Program-made: the position numbers and the translations under genes
Assembly: GCA_964369775.1 (NCBI GenBank)
Contig: CAYJHQ010000014.1
Span: 1 to 64,000 of the forward strand
Length of the DNA stretch: 64,000 nt
Source: CAUPWF01 sp964369775
Lineage (GTDB): Bacteria; Bacillota; Clostridia; Lachnospirales; Lachnospiraceae
Reading direction: 5' to 3'
Part shown: in pieces, positions 8,398 through 16,866 of the stretch
How the letters are laid out: every line of letters starts with the position of its first letter
Position numbering within the stretch: the first letter of the stretch is position 1
Notes under the pieces: generated by a model
What the model was told of the DNA's origin: nothing
Database searches by the model: none
Seen by the model: only the letters and a program-made list of their open reading frames with translations

Positions 8398-9429
8398 TTA
8401 CATACCTTCAATAATACCATCCACTGTATCAATAGTAATTTCATTTGTTGGTCTGTATACATTGTGATTATCTCCTGAGAAATCATCTCCTGCTAAGATA
8501 CTTTCAAACATTGCAAAACAAGCTTCTGCAGTGTCTAAACTAGATCCTTCGAATCCTACGATAGCTCTTACTGCTTCATCTCCAGCTTTTAGTGACTCTA
8601 ATTGTTGCATAGTAACGTCAGTAGTGATAACTCCTACATTTTCTGGGATATTTCCAGCTCCGCCGTATTTTTGAAGAAGTGCTTCATTTGCTCCGTTCAT
8701 CGCACCAGAACCAACCCCTACAAATACTGTTGCATTTGGATTTGCTTGAAGTGCTGTTTCTACATTTGTAAGTGCATCATTTGTCTCAATTCCTTCAACT
8801 TCCGCTACAATCTTATAGTTTCCTGGATCACAGTTTTCTTCAAGTCCTTGTTTAATTCCGTTTGCTCTCTCTAGAAGAACTTTTGTAGAAGGGTATCCGA
8901 TTACTACTACTTCTGCTGGTGCATCCGCTGTATAATGCTCATTGATAAATTCAGCTGCTGAAGCTCCGATATCTGCTCCAAGTGCTGTGTTATCAAGAAC
9001 CCAGTTTGCAGTTGTGTTTTCCATTGGATCATCCCAGCACATTACATCAATTCCAGCATCTCTTGCTTGTTGTGTTACTGGTTCAACAGCATCAGCATCT
9101 GATGGATGAATCATGATTAAGTCTACACCTGCTGTTATAAAGTTTTCTACTTGACTGATTTGAGTTGCTGAGTTATCGCTACAGTCTATGATTGTATACT
9201 CATAACCATTTTCCTCTAAAACGCCTTCAAGTTTACCCATAACGCCTGCCCAGTAATCATTCTTAAGAGATTGAATAGTAATACCTACTGTATAAGTACC
9301 ATCCCCTTCTTCACCTTCTTCTGTCTCTTCGGCTGCAGGCTCACTAACTGGTGCCTCAGTTGTACAGCCTACTGCAAACGATGCTAACATTGCTACACTT
9401 AGAATAACTCCCAAAATCTTTCTCTTCAT
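8398..9429 (-). CDS. Sugar ABC transporter substrate-binding lipoprotein (RbsB-like)
   Basis: A 343-residue periplasmic-binding-protein-4 type lipoprotein. The signal peptide ends in a lipobox (SFAVG then C22), followed by an acidic E-rich linker (about residues 23-45) and the two-lobed sugar-binding fold starting near TYTVGITIQS. FITAGVDLIMIHPSD is typical of the family. GGAGGAG precedes the ATG. It is the first transporter gene, 55 bases after the SDR gene. It captures the sugar outside the membrane and delivers it to the permease/ATPase. The ligand is unknown; the epimerase and polyol dehydrogenases favour a ketose or polyol. Confidence 0.92.
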   Translation of the reverse strand: MKRKILGVILSVAMLASFAVGCTTEAPVSEPAAEETEEGEEGDGTYTVGITIQSLKNDYWAGVMGKLEGVLEENGYEYTIIDCSDNSATQISQVENFITAGVDLIMIHPSDADAVEPVTQQARDAGIDVMCWDDPMENTTANWVLDNTALGADIGASAAEFINEHYTADAPAEVVVIGYPSTKVLLERANGIKQGLEENCDPGNYKIVAEVEGIETNDALTNVETALQANPNATVFVGVGSGAMNGANEALLQKYGGAGNIPENVGVITTDVTMQQLESLKAGDEAVRAIVGFEGSSLDTAEACFAMFESILAGDDFSGDNHNVYRPTNEITIDTVDGIIEGM

Positions 9430-9484
9430 ACTTTCTCTCCTCCTAAAATTGGTTTATTCAAAACGCCCCTATGGCATTAGAATC

Positions 9485-10261
9485 TTAGAAACACGAAAAT
9501 GCTCCGTCTACTATAAAATCCGAACCTGTTGTAAATGAACTTGTATCGCCCGCCAAGTATACACAAATCGATTGTAGCTCTTCTGGTTTACCCATTCTTC
9601 CAACTGGTGACAAATCATTCCACTTTGCAATCAATGGTTGAAGATGTGCTGCTTTACTAATCAACTCTGTCTCAATGTATCCTGGGCTTAATGAATTCAC
9701 ACGTACATTTTTTGTAGCCCACTCAACTGCCATTGACTTTGTCAACATAATTACTGCTGCTTTTGATGCATTGTAAGCACATTGTGGTTGTGGCACATTC
9801 ACGATGTGTCCTGACATAGACGCTGTATTGATAATAGATCCACCACCATTTGCTAACATGTATTTCCCTGCTGCTTGCGCTGTTAAAAATACTCCATTCA
9901 AGTTAACATCAATTACTTTTTTCCATTGTTCGTAAGTCATCTCTTCTGCTGGAACATTGATACAGATTCCTGCGTTACAGAACGCACAATCTAGACCGCC
10001 TAATTCTTTTACTATAGTCTCCATCATTTGGTTAACTTCATCTTCATTCGTAACATCTGTCTGAATTGCAATCGTTTTTACACCATGCTCTTTTGCAATC
10101 TCTTCTGCTGTTTTCTTCGCTTCATCGATATCCATATCTACAATTGCTAGGTTAGCTCCAGCTTCTGCGAAAGCTGTTGCAACACTTTTCCCAATTCCTC
10201 TAGCTCCGCCTGTTACAAAAATACGTTTTCCGTCTAATCTCATTTTTTCAATAATACCCAA
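9485..10261 (-). CDS. Short-chain dehydrogenase/reductase (polyol/ketose type)
   Basis: A 258-residue classical SDR with nucleotide-binding TGGARGIG near residues 17-24, CNAGIC, and the catalytic Ser in NTASMSG with the YNASK pair. The C-terminal portion reads SPGYIETELI...ITGSDFIVDGAF-like, as usual for the family. The start is a TTG at 10261, preceded by AGGAGG at 8 bases. The first ATG lies six codons in and has no ribosome binding site. It is the first gene of the transporter-epimerase operon, behind its own promoter. Sorbose, mannitol or gluconate-type reductases are possible relatives; the substrate is not resolvable. Confidence 0.88.
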   Translation of the reverse strand: MGIIEKMRLDGKRIFVTGGARGIGKSVATAFAEAGANLAIVDMDIDEAKKTAEEIAKEHGVKTIAIQTDVTNEDEVNQMMETIVKELGGLDCAFCNAGICINVPAEEMTYEQWKKVIDVNLNGVFLTAQAAGKYMLANGGGSIINTASMSGHIVNVPQPQCAYNASKAAVIMLTKSMAVEWATKNVRVNSLSPGYIETELISKAAHLQPLIAKWNDLSPVGRMGKPEELQSICVYLAGDTSSFTTGSDFIVDGAFSCF

Positions 10262-10347
10262 TTTCGTATCCTCCTATTTTGAATTTTTCTTGTCCTCATT
10301 TAAACAAAATACTTTTGTAAAGCTATTTTATAAATGTCAATAATGTT

Positions 10348-10375
10348 ATTATACACTCTATTCAAAATTGTGCAA
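10348..10375 (-). promoter_or_regulatory. Candidate sigma-A promoter of the SDR-ABC-epimerase operon
   Basis: On the minus strand -35 TTGCAC (10370-10375), 16-base spacer, -10 TATAAT (10348-10353). The -35 falls inside one arm of an inverted repeat, TTGTGCAAT (10368-10376) with ATTGCACAA (10417-10425), so a repressor there could occlude the promoter. A small ACAAAA-TAC-TTTTGT palindrome (10304-10318) lies downstream. Confidence 0.55.
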
Positions 10376-10430
10376 TACTTAAATTTTAATAATATTTCTC
10401 TGCATTTTTTATGCACATTGCACAACAACT

Positions 10431-11474
10431 TTAAATCTTTACTACCGCTTTTACAATTTCTGCTTTTTCTTTCACACTGCGATCCATTGCATTTTGAATA
10501 TCATCAAACTCAAAAGTATGAGTTACAATACCTTTCAAGTCTACTTTTCCAGATTTTACTGCTTCAATTGCCATCGGATAGATATGGCGATAACGAAATA
10601 CGGTCTTAAATGTGAGCTCTTTATCCATCGCAAGACTCATCATTGTATCCATCATGCCAGTTTTTCCATACCCCACAAGCACTACATTTGATCCTTTTCG
10701 GACCACTTGAATTGACTGATTAGTAGTAATTTCAGTTCCTGCCGTTTCAATTGCAAGATCAAATCCTTCCCCTTTTGTCAATTCTTTTGCTCGTTCTAGT
10801 ACATCTTCTTTCATTCCGTTGATTACACCTGTCGCACCTAATTCCAATGCTTTTTCCAATCGCTTTTCCATAATGTCTACTACGTATACGTAATCTACTC
10901 CACATGCCTTCAATGCCATCATTGTAACAAGTCCAATGCATCCAGCGCCAAATACAATTGCAGATTGTCCAGCTTGTGCTTCTCCTTGCTTTGCTGCATG
11001 AAATCCTACTGCTAGAGGTTCAATCAAAGCACCTTCTAATGTGTCAACACCTTCTGGTAATTTAAAGCATAAATCTGCCTCATGAGCTACATACTCTTGA
11101 AATACACCATCAACCGGTGGTGTTGCAAAGAATATTACATCCGGACAAAGGTTGTATTTCCCCTCTCTACAAAATCTACACTTACCACAAGTCTTTCCTG
11201 GTTCTAATGCTACCTTGTCCCCTATAACTAGATGCGTAACCCCCTCTCCTACTTCTACAACAACTCCACCTGGTTCATGACCAAGTACAAAAGGCGGTTC
11301 CACTATGTAATCTCCTATACGACCTGTCTCATAATAATGCATGTCACTTCCGCAAATTCCTACATATTCTAATTTAACTAATACCTCTCCTGCTTTTACA
11401 GTAGGGATTTTTCTTTCTGTATATCCCATCTGTCCGATTCCATTCATTACTGCTACTTTCATCTTTCCATCCAT
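10431..11474 (-). CDS. Zinc-dependent polyol dehydrogenase (sorbitol/xylitol dehydrogenase-like)
   Basis: A 347-residue MDR dehydrogenase. Catalytic zinc motifs are CGSDMHYYETGRIGD and GHEPGGVV; the DMHYY pattern is typical of sorbitol/L-iditol and xylitol dehydrogenases. The structural zinc motif is CGKCRFCREGKYNLC, and the Rossmann turn is FGAGCIG. AAGGAG precedes the ATG, and the ROK gene ends 26 bases upstream. It probably oxidises a polyol to the ketose handled by the 3-epimerase (or the reverse). It is a distinct sequence from the dehydrogenase at 1087-2106, so the cluster has two different enzymes of this class. Confidence 0.9.
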   Translation of the reverse strand: MDGKMKVAVMNGIGQMGYTERKIPTVKAGEVLVKLEYVGICGSDMHYYETGRIGDYIVEPPFVLGHEPGGVVVEVGEGVTHLVIGDKVALEPGKTCGKCRFCREGKYNLCPDVIFFATPPVDGVFQEYVAHEADLCFKLPEGVDTLEGALIEPLAVGFHAAKQGEAQAGQSAIVFGAGCIGLVTMMALKACGVDYVYVVDIMEKRLEKALELGATGVINGMKEDVLERAKELTKGEGFDLAIETAGTEITTNQSIQVVRKGSNVVLVGYGKTGMMDTMMSLAMDKELTFKTVFRYRHIYPMAIEAVKSGKVDLKGIVTHTFEFDDIQNAMDRSVKEKAEIVKAVVKI

Positions 11475-11500
11475 TGTTGCTATCTCCTTTATCTCTTTAT

Positions 11501-12664
11501 CTATATTTCATTTACATATTGCTCTATATAATAAATTGCCGCGCCTAGAGCTGATGCATCAAACCTATACATACAAGCTCTGACATACTTATCTTGGTTT
11601 TGGAAAATTGCTTTATCTTTCAGTTTCATCTGTAACCGTTCAATATAGGGTTCCATATAACTCCCTACATATCCTCCTAGTATTATTTCGCAATCGAAAC
11701 ACATCCTTAAATTATCTATAGCAATTGCTAACATCGTAAGGTATTCTTCAAACACCTTCGCTATCTGCACATCTTTTTCTTCTAACTTTTGAAAAAACAG
11801 TTCCAAGTTTCCTTCTGTATGCTCTGTCAGTCTCAGTGCTGAACAGTATGCATCAAGGCATCCATCTTTACCGCAATAACACTTTCTCCCCTCTGGAATC
11901 ATTACCATATGCCCAAATTCTCCACTACACCAACTATTCCCCGTATAAAGATTTTCATATGTTCCACCTATTTGATAGGCTTTATCGCTACCTCCACCAA
12001 GAGAAATTGCTCCTCCTACCGTATTACTTAGGGATAAGTACACCTTATTCCGCCTTCTTTTATCAAAGATAGATTCTGCAACAGCTGCTGCATTAGCATC
12101 ATTAACCATTATATATGGAAAGTTCGTATATTTTGAGAATCCATCTAAAGACATCTTTGGAAGTCTTAATGCTCTTGAATTTTCTATTGTATTATCTTCT
12201 CTATTTACAATAGCAGGCACAGAAATTCCCACTCCTAGAAGTCTCTCCCTCACACCTGCATTCTCATCAATAAAATTCCCCACCAATTCTGCTATTTCTT
12301 TATAATATTGATCTTCATTGCAAAATGCCTTTCTAGTTCTAGTATGGTTTAATACTTTTTCTGATAAATCTGTTAACACCATGCTAATGTGGTTTTTTGT
12401 AATCTCTAATCCCACCGCATATTTTTTATCTTTTACAGTAGCAATTGCTTTTGCCTTTCTTCCTCCTGTAGACTTCAATGCCCCTACTTCTTCAATCACA
12501 CCTTCTTCTTTTAGTTCTTTTATGATCTGAAGAACTGTCGGACTACTCATATCTAAGGCAGTCGCTATCTCTGGCATAGAACACTTATCCTTGCTGTTCA
12601 AAAACCGAAACACTCGATTTCTATTCGCCTTCTTCACATCTATACTACTCATTGCGTACTTCAT
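11501..12664 (-). CDS. ROK-family transcriptional regulator (XylR-like)
   Basis: About 387 residues with an N-terminal winged HTH (SSIDVKKANRNRVFRFL onward) and a ROK fold. The zinc motif is CYCGKDGCLD. The sugar-site motif NDANAAAVAE is intact, but the kinase DxGxT motif reads EITKN, which indicates a regulator rather than a kinase. The start at MKYAMSS (12664) is preferred over an upstream GTG with no ribosome binding site; a further ATG at 12652 is also possible. A 23-bp palindrome lies 40 bases upstream and probably serves as its own operator. It heads a two-gene unit with the polyol dehydrogenase. Confidence 0.87.
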   Translation of the reverse strand: MKYAMSSIDVKKANRNRVFRFLNSKDKCSMPEIATALDMSSPTVLQIIKELKEEGVIEEVGALKSTGGRKAKAIATVKDKKYAVGLEITKNHISMVLTDLSEKVLNHTRTRKAFCNEDQYYKEIAELVGNFIDENAGVRERLLGVGISVPAIVNREDNTIENSRALRLPKMSLDGFSKYTNFPYIMVNDANAAAVAESIFDKRRRNKVYLSLSNTVGGAISLGGGSDKAYQIGGTYENLYTGNSWCSGEFGHMVMIPEGRKCYCGKDGCLDAYCSALRLTEHTEGNLELFFQKLEEKDVQIAKVFEEYLTMLAIAIDNLRMCFDCEIILGGYVGSYMEPYIERLQMKLKDKAIFQNQDKYVRACMYRFDASALGAAIYYIEQYVNEI

Positions 12665-12704
12665 TCTCTCACACTCTTTCTTTATACCCACAATTGTATC
12701 GCCA

Positions 12705-12727
12705 CTTTATTAAACAGTTTAACAAAG
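12705..12727. promoter_or_regulatory. Near-perfect 23-bp palindrome, probable ROK/XylR-type operator
   Basis: CTTTATTAAAC and GTTTAACAAAG flank a central A, with 10 of 11 positions symmetric. It lies directly upstream of the ROK regulator gene. The AT-rich, GTTTAA-containing architecture resembles operators of XylR-type ROK repressors. Binding is inferred. Confidence 0.65.
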
Positions 12728-12792
12728 TCTTTTATGTACAAATTGTACCAATATACTTTCGCATTGTCAAGTTTTTTATCATTTTTCACAAT

Positions 12793-12832
12793 AAAAAAGA
12801 GCAATAACAAGAATTCCTTCTTTTTATCACTC
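12793..12832 (-). terminator. Rho-independent terminator after glmS
   Basis: On the transcribed strand GAGTGATAA pairs with TTATTGCTC (two G-U pairs) around a 16-base loop, followed by a run of U. It is located 37 bases after the glmS stop. Confidence 0.7.
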
Positions 12833-12868
12833 TCTTTTGTACATTTATTGCTATAAATCCTCACACTT

Positions 12869-14686
12869 TTATTCTACTGTTACTACTTTCGCTAAATTTC
12901 TTGGTTTATCTACATCCAATCCTCTATCTGCTGATGTATAATAAGCTAAAAATTGTAATGCTACTGATGCTGGCATGATCATAAATTCGTCTTCTATGCT
13001 TGGTAATGCATAGCAAATAGAGAACTCTTCCGCCTCAATACCGTTTCCGACAAATTCATCTTTTACAAATCCTATTACCGATGCTCCTCTAGATTGTACT
13101 TCTTTGATGTTCAACATCTCCTTTAACATCAATTTTGTCTGTGTTACTAGAGCTATAATCGGAGTTTTCTCTGTAACTAAGGCAATTGTTCCATGCTTTA
13201 ATTCACCCGACGCATAAGCCTCTGAATGAACGTAAGCAATCTCTTTTAACTTAAGAGATGCTTCAAGAAGTGCTGAATAATCTAGACCTCTGCCTATCAT
13301 AAACGCATCTTTTGCTTCAATAATAGATTTTGTTATCTCACGAATCTTTTGCTTATCTTCCAATACTTTTGAAATTACAGCAGGAATCTTCTTAATTTGC
13401 ATTACGAATTTTTCTGCTTCTTCCTCCGTCATACTTCCATTAGTCACTGCCATCTTACACACAAGTAGATAGAACATCGCCACTTGAGTTGTATATGCTT
13501 TCGTACTTGCTACTGCAATTTCTGGCCCAGCCTGTGTATAAAGTACATAGTCTGTTGCACGTGCAATAGAAGTCTCTCTTACATTTACGATAGATAGCGT
13601 CGTTGCCCCCTTTGACTTCGCATGTTTAATAGCTTCTAGTGTATCGATTGTCTCTCCTGATTGTGAAACCGCCACAACTAGTGTTCCTTTTTCGATTACT
13701 GGATCTGTATAGATAAACTCCGAAGCTACCTCTACCTCTACTCTCACATTCGCTCTTGCTTGCATCAATGCTTTTGCAACTAAACCTGAGTGCATTGCAG
13801 TTCCACAAGCGATGATACAGATACGTTTGCACTCTGTAAATAATTCGTCTGGAATATTGTCTACACTAAAATCTACTTTACCGTCCACAATTCTGTTCTC
13901 GATAGTTCTTTGAATCGCATCTGGTTGCTCCATAATCTCTTTTTCCATATAGAATGGATATCCGCATTTTCCATCTTGTGTTGTATCCCAATCGATTTCT
14001 AGGTAGTCTATATCCATAATTTGATCTAAACTGTCATACACAGTTATCGTATCTTTTGTAAGCTCAGTGATACACATCTCCGGAGCAACAAAATATTTCT
14101 TTGTATGAGGGCTTATCGCTACGATATCAGACGCTAACAAATTTCCTTTTTCAGAACTTCCCACGATAATTGGACTCACGTGACGAATCGCAAAAATCGT
14201 TCCTGGTCTATCTGCAAACATTACTACTAAGGCAAATGTTCCTTGTAACTTCGCAACTGCTTTTCTAATCGCTTTCTTTGGATCTCCATCATAGTATCTT
14301 TCGATACAAGCTGCAACAACTTCACTATCAGTCTCTGAAATCATATCAAAATCGTAGCGTTCTATCAATTCTTTATAATTTTCCACAATTCCGTTGTGAA
14401 CAAGTGTTACTTTTCCTCTGCTATGAGGATGTGCGTTGATATCAGTTACTCCTCCATGTGTAGCCCATCTTGTATGGCCAATTCCGCAAGTTCCAGACAA
14501 ACTATCCCCTTTGCAAACCTCCATTAAATCGGTAACACGTCCCGTACATTTTTTTATTTCCGAGTGTTGCTTTCCTGCAATTGCAATCCCTGCACTATCA
14601 TACCCTCTGTACTCTAAAAGTTCCAATGACTCTAATAAAAGTTCCTTCACTTCACCATTTCCTGTATATCCTATAATTCCACACAT
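12869..14686 (-). CDS. glmS: Glutamine-fructose-6-phosphate aminotransferase (isomerizing)
   Basis: A 605-residue enzyme making glucosamine-6-phosphate from fructose-6-phosphate and glutamine, the first step to UDP-GlcNAc for cell wall. The N-terminal glutaminase begins MCGIIGYTG with nucleophile Cys2. The C-terminal half has two SIS isomerase domains (ACGTAMHSG, AVSQSGETIDT) and ends in the conserved RGLDVDKPRNLAKVVTVE. Length is as expected. GAAGG precedes the ATG. Expression is controlled by a glmS ribozyme in the leader, and a strong sigma-A promoter lies further upstream at the 3' end of the DUF3810 gene. Confidence 0.97.
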   Translation of the reverse strand: MCGIIGYTGNGEVKELLLESLELLEYRGYDSAGIAIAGKQHSEIKKCTGRVTDLMEVCKGDSLSGTCGIGHTRWATHGGVTDINAHPHSRGKVTLVHNGIVENYKELIERYDFDMISETDSEVVAACIERYYDGDPKKAIRKAVAKLQGTFALVVMFADRPGTIFAIRHVSPIIVGSSEKGNLLASDIVAISPHTKKYFVAPEMCITELTKDTITVYDSLDQIMDIDYLEIDWDTTQDGKCGYPFYMEKEIMEQPDAIQRTIENRIVDGKVDFSVDNIPDELFTECKRICIIACGTAMHSGLVAKALMQARANVRVEVEVASEFIYTDPVIEKGTLVVAVSQSGETIDTLEAIKHAKSKGATTLSIVNVRETSIARATDYVLYTQAGPEIAVASTKAYTTQVAMFYLLVCKMAVTNGSMTEEEAEKFVMQIKKIPAVISKVLEDKQKIREITKSIIEAKDAFMIGRGLDYSALLEASLKLKEIAYVHSEAYASGELKHGTIALVTEKTPIIALVTQTKLMLKEMLNIKEVQSRGASVIGFVKDEFVGNGIEAEEFSICYALPSIEDEFMIMPASVALQFLAYYTSADRGLDVDKPRNLAKVVTVE

Positions 14687-14724
14687 ATATGTTTACCTTC
14701 TTTCAATTTTATAATTATTGTTTT

Positions 14725-14872
14725 CCATCTTCTTTCATGTCACTTTGTTTTGCGGTTGCCCGCATATTTGTTTCCATGTCTCGCGCAAGAAGTAGCACGA
14801 AAGAGCATCCGCCGAATATTCGATCACTCTTTTCCTCGTCATCCCACATTCTATGTGGGCTCATGGCGCTTT
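14725..14872 (-). ncRNA. glmS ribozyme (glucosamine-6-phosphate-responsive self-cleaving leader)
   Basis: The minus-strand leader carries the conserved elements in order. AGCGCC marks the cleavage site, between 14870 and 14869. A GCCCACAT/ATGTGGG hairpin follows, then GACGAGG, ATCGA...TTCGGCGGATG, a GGCAACCGC segment, and the terminal AAGTGACATGAAAG region just ahead of glmS. These match the known ribozyme core, and the position directly upstream of glmS is diagnostic. Binding of GlcN6P as cofactor triggers cleavage and loss of the mRNA. Confidence 0.92.
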
Positions 14873-14880
14873 ATTATTGC

Positions 14881-14902
14881 ATATGTGTATTTCTACACAT
14901 AT
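14881..14902 (-). other. GAAA-capped hairpin just 5' of the glmS ribozyme cleavage site
   Basis: In the RNA, ATATGTGTA and TACACATAT form a perfect 9-bp stem closed by a GAAA tetraloop. It lies about 10 bases upstream of the cleaved bond, within the released 5' leader fragment. Confidence 0.65.
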
Positions 14903-14952
14903 ATGTGTGTATAGGATTTATAGCTGTTATTCTATTTTCAATGTACCGCTAT

Positions 14953-14981
14953 AGTATACTAATTTATTTCTTTTTTGTAAA
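14953..14981 (-). promoter_or_regulatory. Sigma-A promoter of glmS
   Basis: -35 TTTACA (14976-14981), 17-base spacer, -10 TATACT (14953-14958). Predicted transcription start is near 14946, about 75 bases before the ribozyme cleavage site. Confidence 0.75.
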
Positions 14982-14988
14982 GAGCTTT

Positions 14989-16062
14989 TTATTTCCCATA
15001 ATAGTCTAACAATAGCAAATCCACAACTTCTCCATAGCTGACCACTCCTTGTTCTTGCCCATTCGCCTTCAAGTAGTTATCATTAATCTCTGTAAATACT
15101 TCTGATACTAGTTTGTCTTCAAATTGCTCCCAGTATTCAAATTTTACTCTTCGATCTTCTACTTGTTCCTCACTCAAATGCGATAACGCTTCATAATAAT
15201 ACTCTGTATCAACTCTACTTAGTGTTCCTAAACAGTTGCTTATAGCAGCCATATAAGCGCTATATTTTGTATATACATCCTCTCCTTCTCTACCTGCTAG
15301 AAATGCGATGAAATTTGCTTCATTTTCTTTCATAAACCCTCGCTGATGAGCTTGTTCATGCAACATGGTATAAGGTATTGTATAGTGTGGTACCGCCACA
15401 TTAACATTCGCTTCCATTGTAAATGGATTAAAAATCCCTGTTATTTCCGTATAGGACATTAATTCTGATATTAAATACAAAGGTTTTGCCTTACTATAGC
15501 TACCACTCAATGCAGGATATAACTCTCCTAACATTTCAAATGAATCATTCGCATTAGCCGATAACTCCAAATAGGATTTTTTCATATCTTCTTCTGTGAT
15601 AACTTCTCTTAACTCACTTGCTATTTCTATGTAATCTATCGTCATGTCTAAAAGTTCTTCTTTTGAATACTCTCCTGCTTCTTTTCCTAAATAATAAGAA
15701 AAGTCCATTCGATAGTAGTTAAGCCCACAAGATATTACAAATACAAAGTAAACACAAGATCCAATTCCTATCAAAGAAAACATGTCATTTATCACGGGAA
15801 TAGTACTCTTGTTTTTTATTGCTTTTTTGATTGTGTTGGCAATTCTAAATATCAATCCGATAAATAAAACTATCAATAATACTTCACCCACGGAGAATGG
15901 CAGTATCGAAAAAATGCTACTAATTGCCTGCGAGTATATTTTGTAAAAGCCTGTGGAAAATACTTGCTCTGTTTGCCACGGATCTCTGGATGCCATAACT
16001 ATCAAAAGCACTCCTAGTCCTGCAAATATAGAAAAGCACAGTGGCTTATATTCTAATTTCAT
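14989..16062 (-). CDS. DUF3810-family membrane protein with HExxH metallopeptidase motif
   Basis: A 357-residue protein. Three hydrophobic segments occupy the N-terminal 120 residues. A soluble domain follows with HEQAHQRGF and a downstream ENEANFIAFL glutamate region, the arrangement of a gluzincin-type zinc peptidase active site. DUF3810 proteins have no established substrate. It faces away from the acetate-transporter-like gene, and the two promoters overlap. The glmS promoter begins at its 3' end. Membrane location is confident; proteolytic function is inferred from the motif. Confidence 0.82.
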   Translation of the reverse strand: MKLEYKPLCFSIFAGLGVLLIVMASRDPWQTEQVFSTGFYKIYSQAISSIFSILPFSVGEVLLIVLFIGLIFRIANTIKKAIKNKSTIPVINDMFSLIGIGSCVYFVFVISCGLNYYRMDFSYYLGKEAGEYSKEELLDMTIDYIEIASELREVITEEDMKKSYLELSANANDSFEMLGELYPALSGSYSKAKPLYLISELMSYTEITGIFNPFTMEANVNVAVPHYTIPYTMLHEQAHQRGFMKENEANFIAFLAGREGEDVYTKYSAYMAAISNCLGTLSRVDTEYYYEALSHLSEEQVEDRRVKFEYWEQFEDKLVSEVFTEINDNYLKANGQEQGVVSYGEVVDLLLLDYYGK

Positions 16063-16100
16063 CCTTTTTTCTCCCTTTTCAACCTTATTTCGACAAATTC

Positions 16101-16129
16101 ATTATATCAGTTATTGACATTTGCTACAA
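16101..16129 (-). promoter_or_regulatory. Candidate promoter of the DUF3810 gene
   Basis: -35 TTGTAG (16124-16129), 17-base spacer, -10 TATAAT (16101-16106). It overlaps the divergent promoter of the acetate-transporter-like gene, so the two may compete. Confidence 0.5.
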
Positions 16130-16143
16130 TATACTGCTATAAT
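16114..16143 (+). promoter_or_regulatory. Sigma-A promoter of the acetate-transporter-like gene
   Basis: Consensus -35 TTGACA (16114-16119) and -10 TATAAT (16138-16143) with an 18-base spacer, about 50 bases before the start codon. Confidence 0.75.
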
Positions 16144-16194
16144 TTGCAAGGTTTGTAAAAAATCACATCAAAGTTAAAATTAAGGAGAAGTACT

Positions 16195-16818
16195 ATGTCT
16201 AATCAACCTTCATCACCAGCTCAGGTTTCTGTATCAGTTGGAAACCCTTCTGCTATCGGCCTACTTGGACTTGCAATTGTAACTCTTGTTGCATCTTCGC
16301 AAAAACTTGGAATCACAGAGGGAACATCACTTGTTATCCCTTGGGCTATTTTTTTAGGAGCTGCTGCTCAAATTTACGCAGGAGCGCTTGATTTCAAGCT
16401 CAAAAATGTATTCGGCGGAACTGCATTTTGTGCTTATGGATTCTTTTGGCTAGGAGTCGCTAGCACTTGGCTTATCCAAAATGGTGTATTTGGAAAAACA
16501 ATGCAAGAGTCAGCAGATGTACACCAACTAGGATTTGCATTCGTTGGTTATTTTATTTTCACATTCATCATGACAATCGGGGCTATCGAAGTTAACAAAA
16601 CACTATTAATTATTTTTATTTTAATCGATTTCCTATTTATTGGACTATCACTAAGTACTTTAGGAATTCAAGAACATTTCTTCCATAATGTAGCTGCAGT
16701 TGCTGAGCTACTAATTGCACTTGTTTCATTTTATGCTTGTGCGGCAAATGTTCTTAATGCGACATTCCAAAGAGAATTCTTACCGCTTGGTAAACCACTT
16801 GGGATTTTCAAAAAGTAA
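16195..16818 (+). CDS. Acetate/succinate transporter family protein (AceTr/SatP/YaaH-like)
   Basis: A 207-residue membrane protein of the GPR1/FUN34/YaaH family. The family signature NPSAIGLLGL lies near residue 18. About six transmembrane segments follow, with YAGALDFKLKNVFGGTAF in the typical position. Members move acetate or succinate with protons, here probably for short-chain acid exchange in a fermenter. AAGGAG precedes the ATG. It is a single-gene unit with a strong promoter and its own terminator. Confidence 0.9.
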   Translation: MSNQPSSPAQVSVSVGNPSAIGLLGLAIVTLVASSQKLGITEGTSLVIPWAIFLGAAAQIYAGALDFKLKNVFGGTAFCAYGFFWLGVASTWLIQNGVFGKTMQESADVHQLGFAFVGYFIFTFIMTIGAIEVNKTLLIIFILIDFLFIGLSLSTLGIQEHFFHNVAAVAELLIALVSFYACAANVLNATFQREFLPLGKPLGIFKK

Positions 16819-16826
16819 TACATATA

Positions 16827-16866
16827 AAAACACAACCTCAATTTTTTATCTGGTTGTGTTTTTTTT
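16827..16866. terminator. Bidirectional terminator between acetate-transporter-like gene and yabQ
   Basis: AAAACACAACC (16827-16837) pairs perfectly with GGTTGTGTTTT (16852-16862) and is followed by more T. The A-rich left arm serves the minus-strand genes. Confidence 0.88.

Noticed and set aside
12682..12864. Short minus-strand frame between glmS and the ROK gene
   Set aside because: Runs through the palindromic operator and AT-rich spacer; no ribosome binding site or recognisable product.
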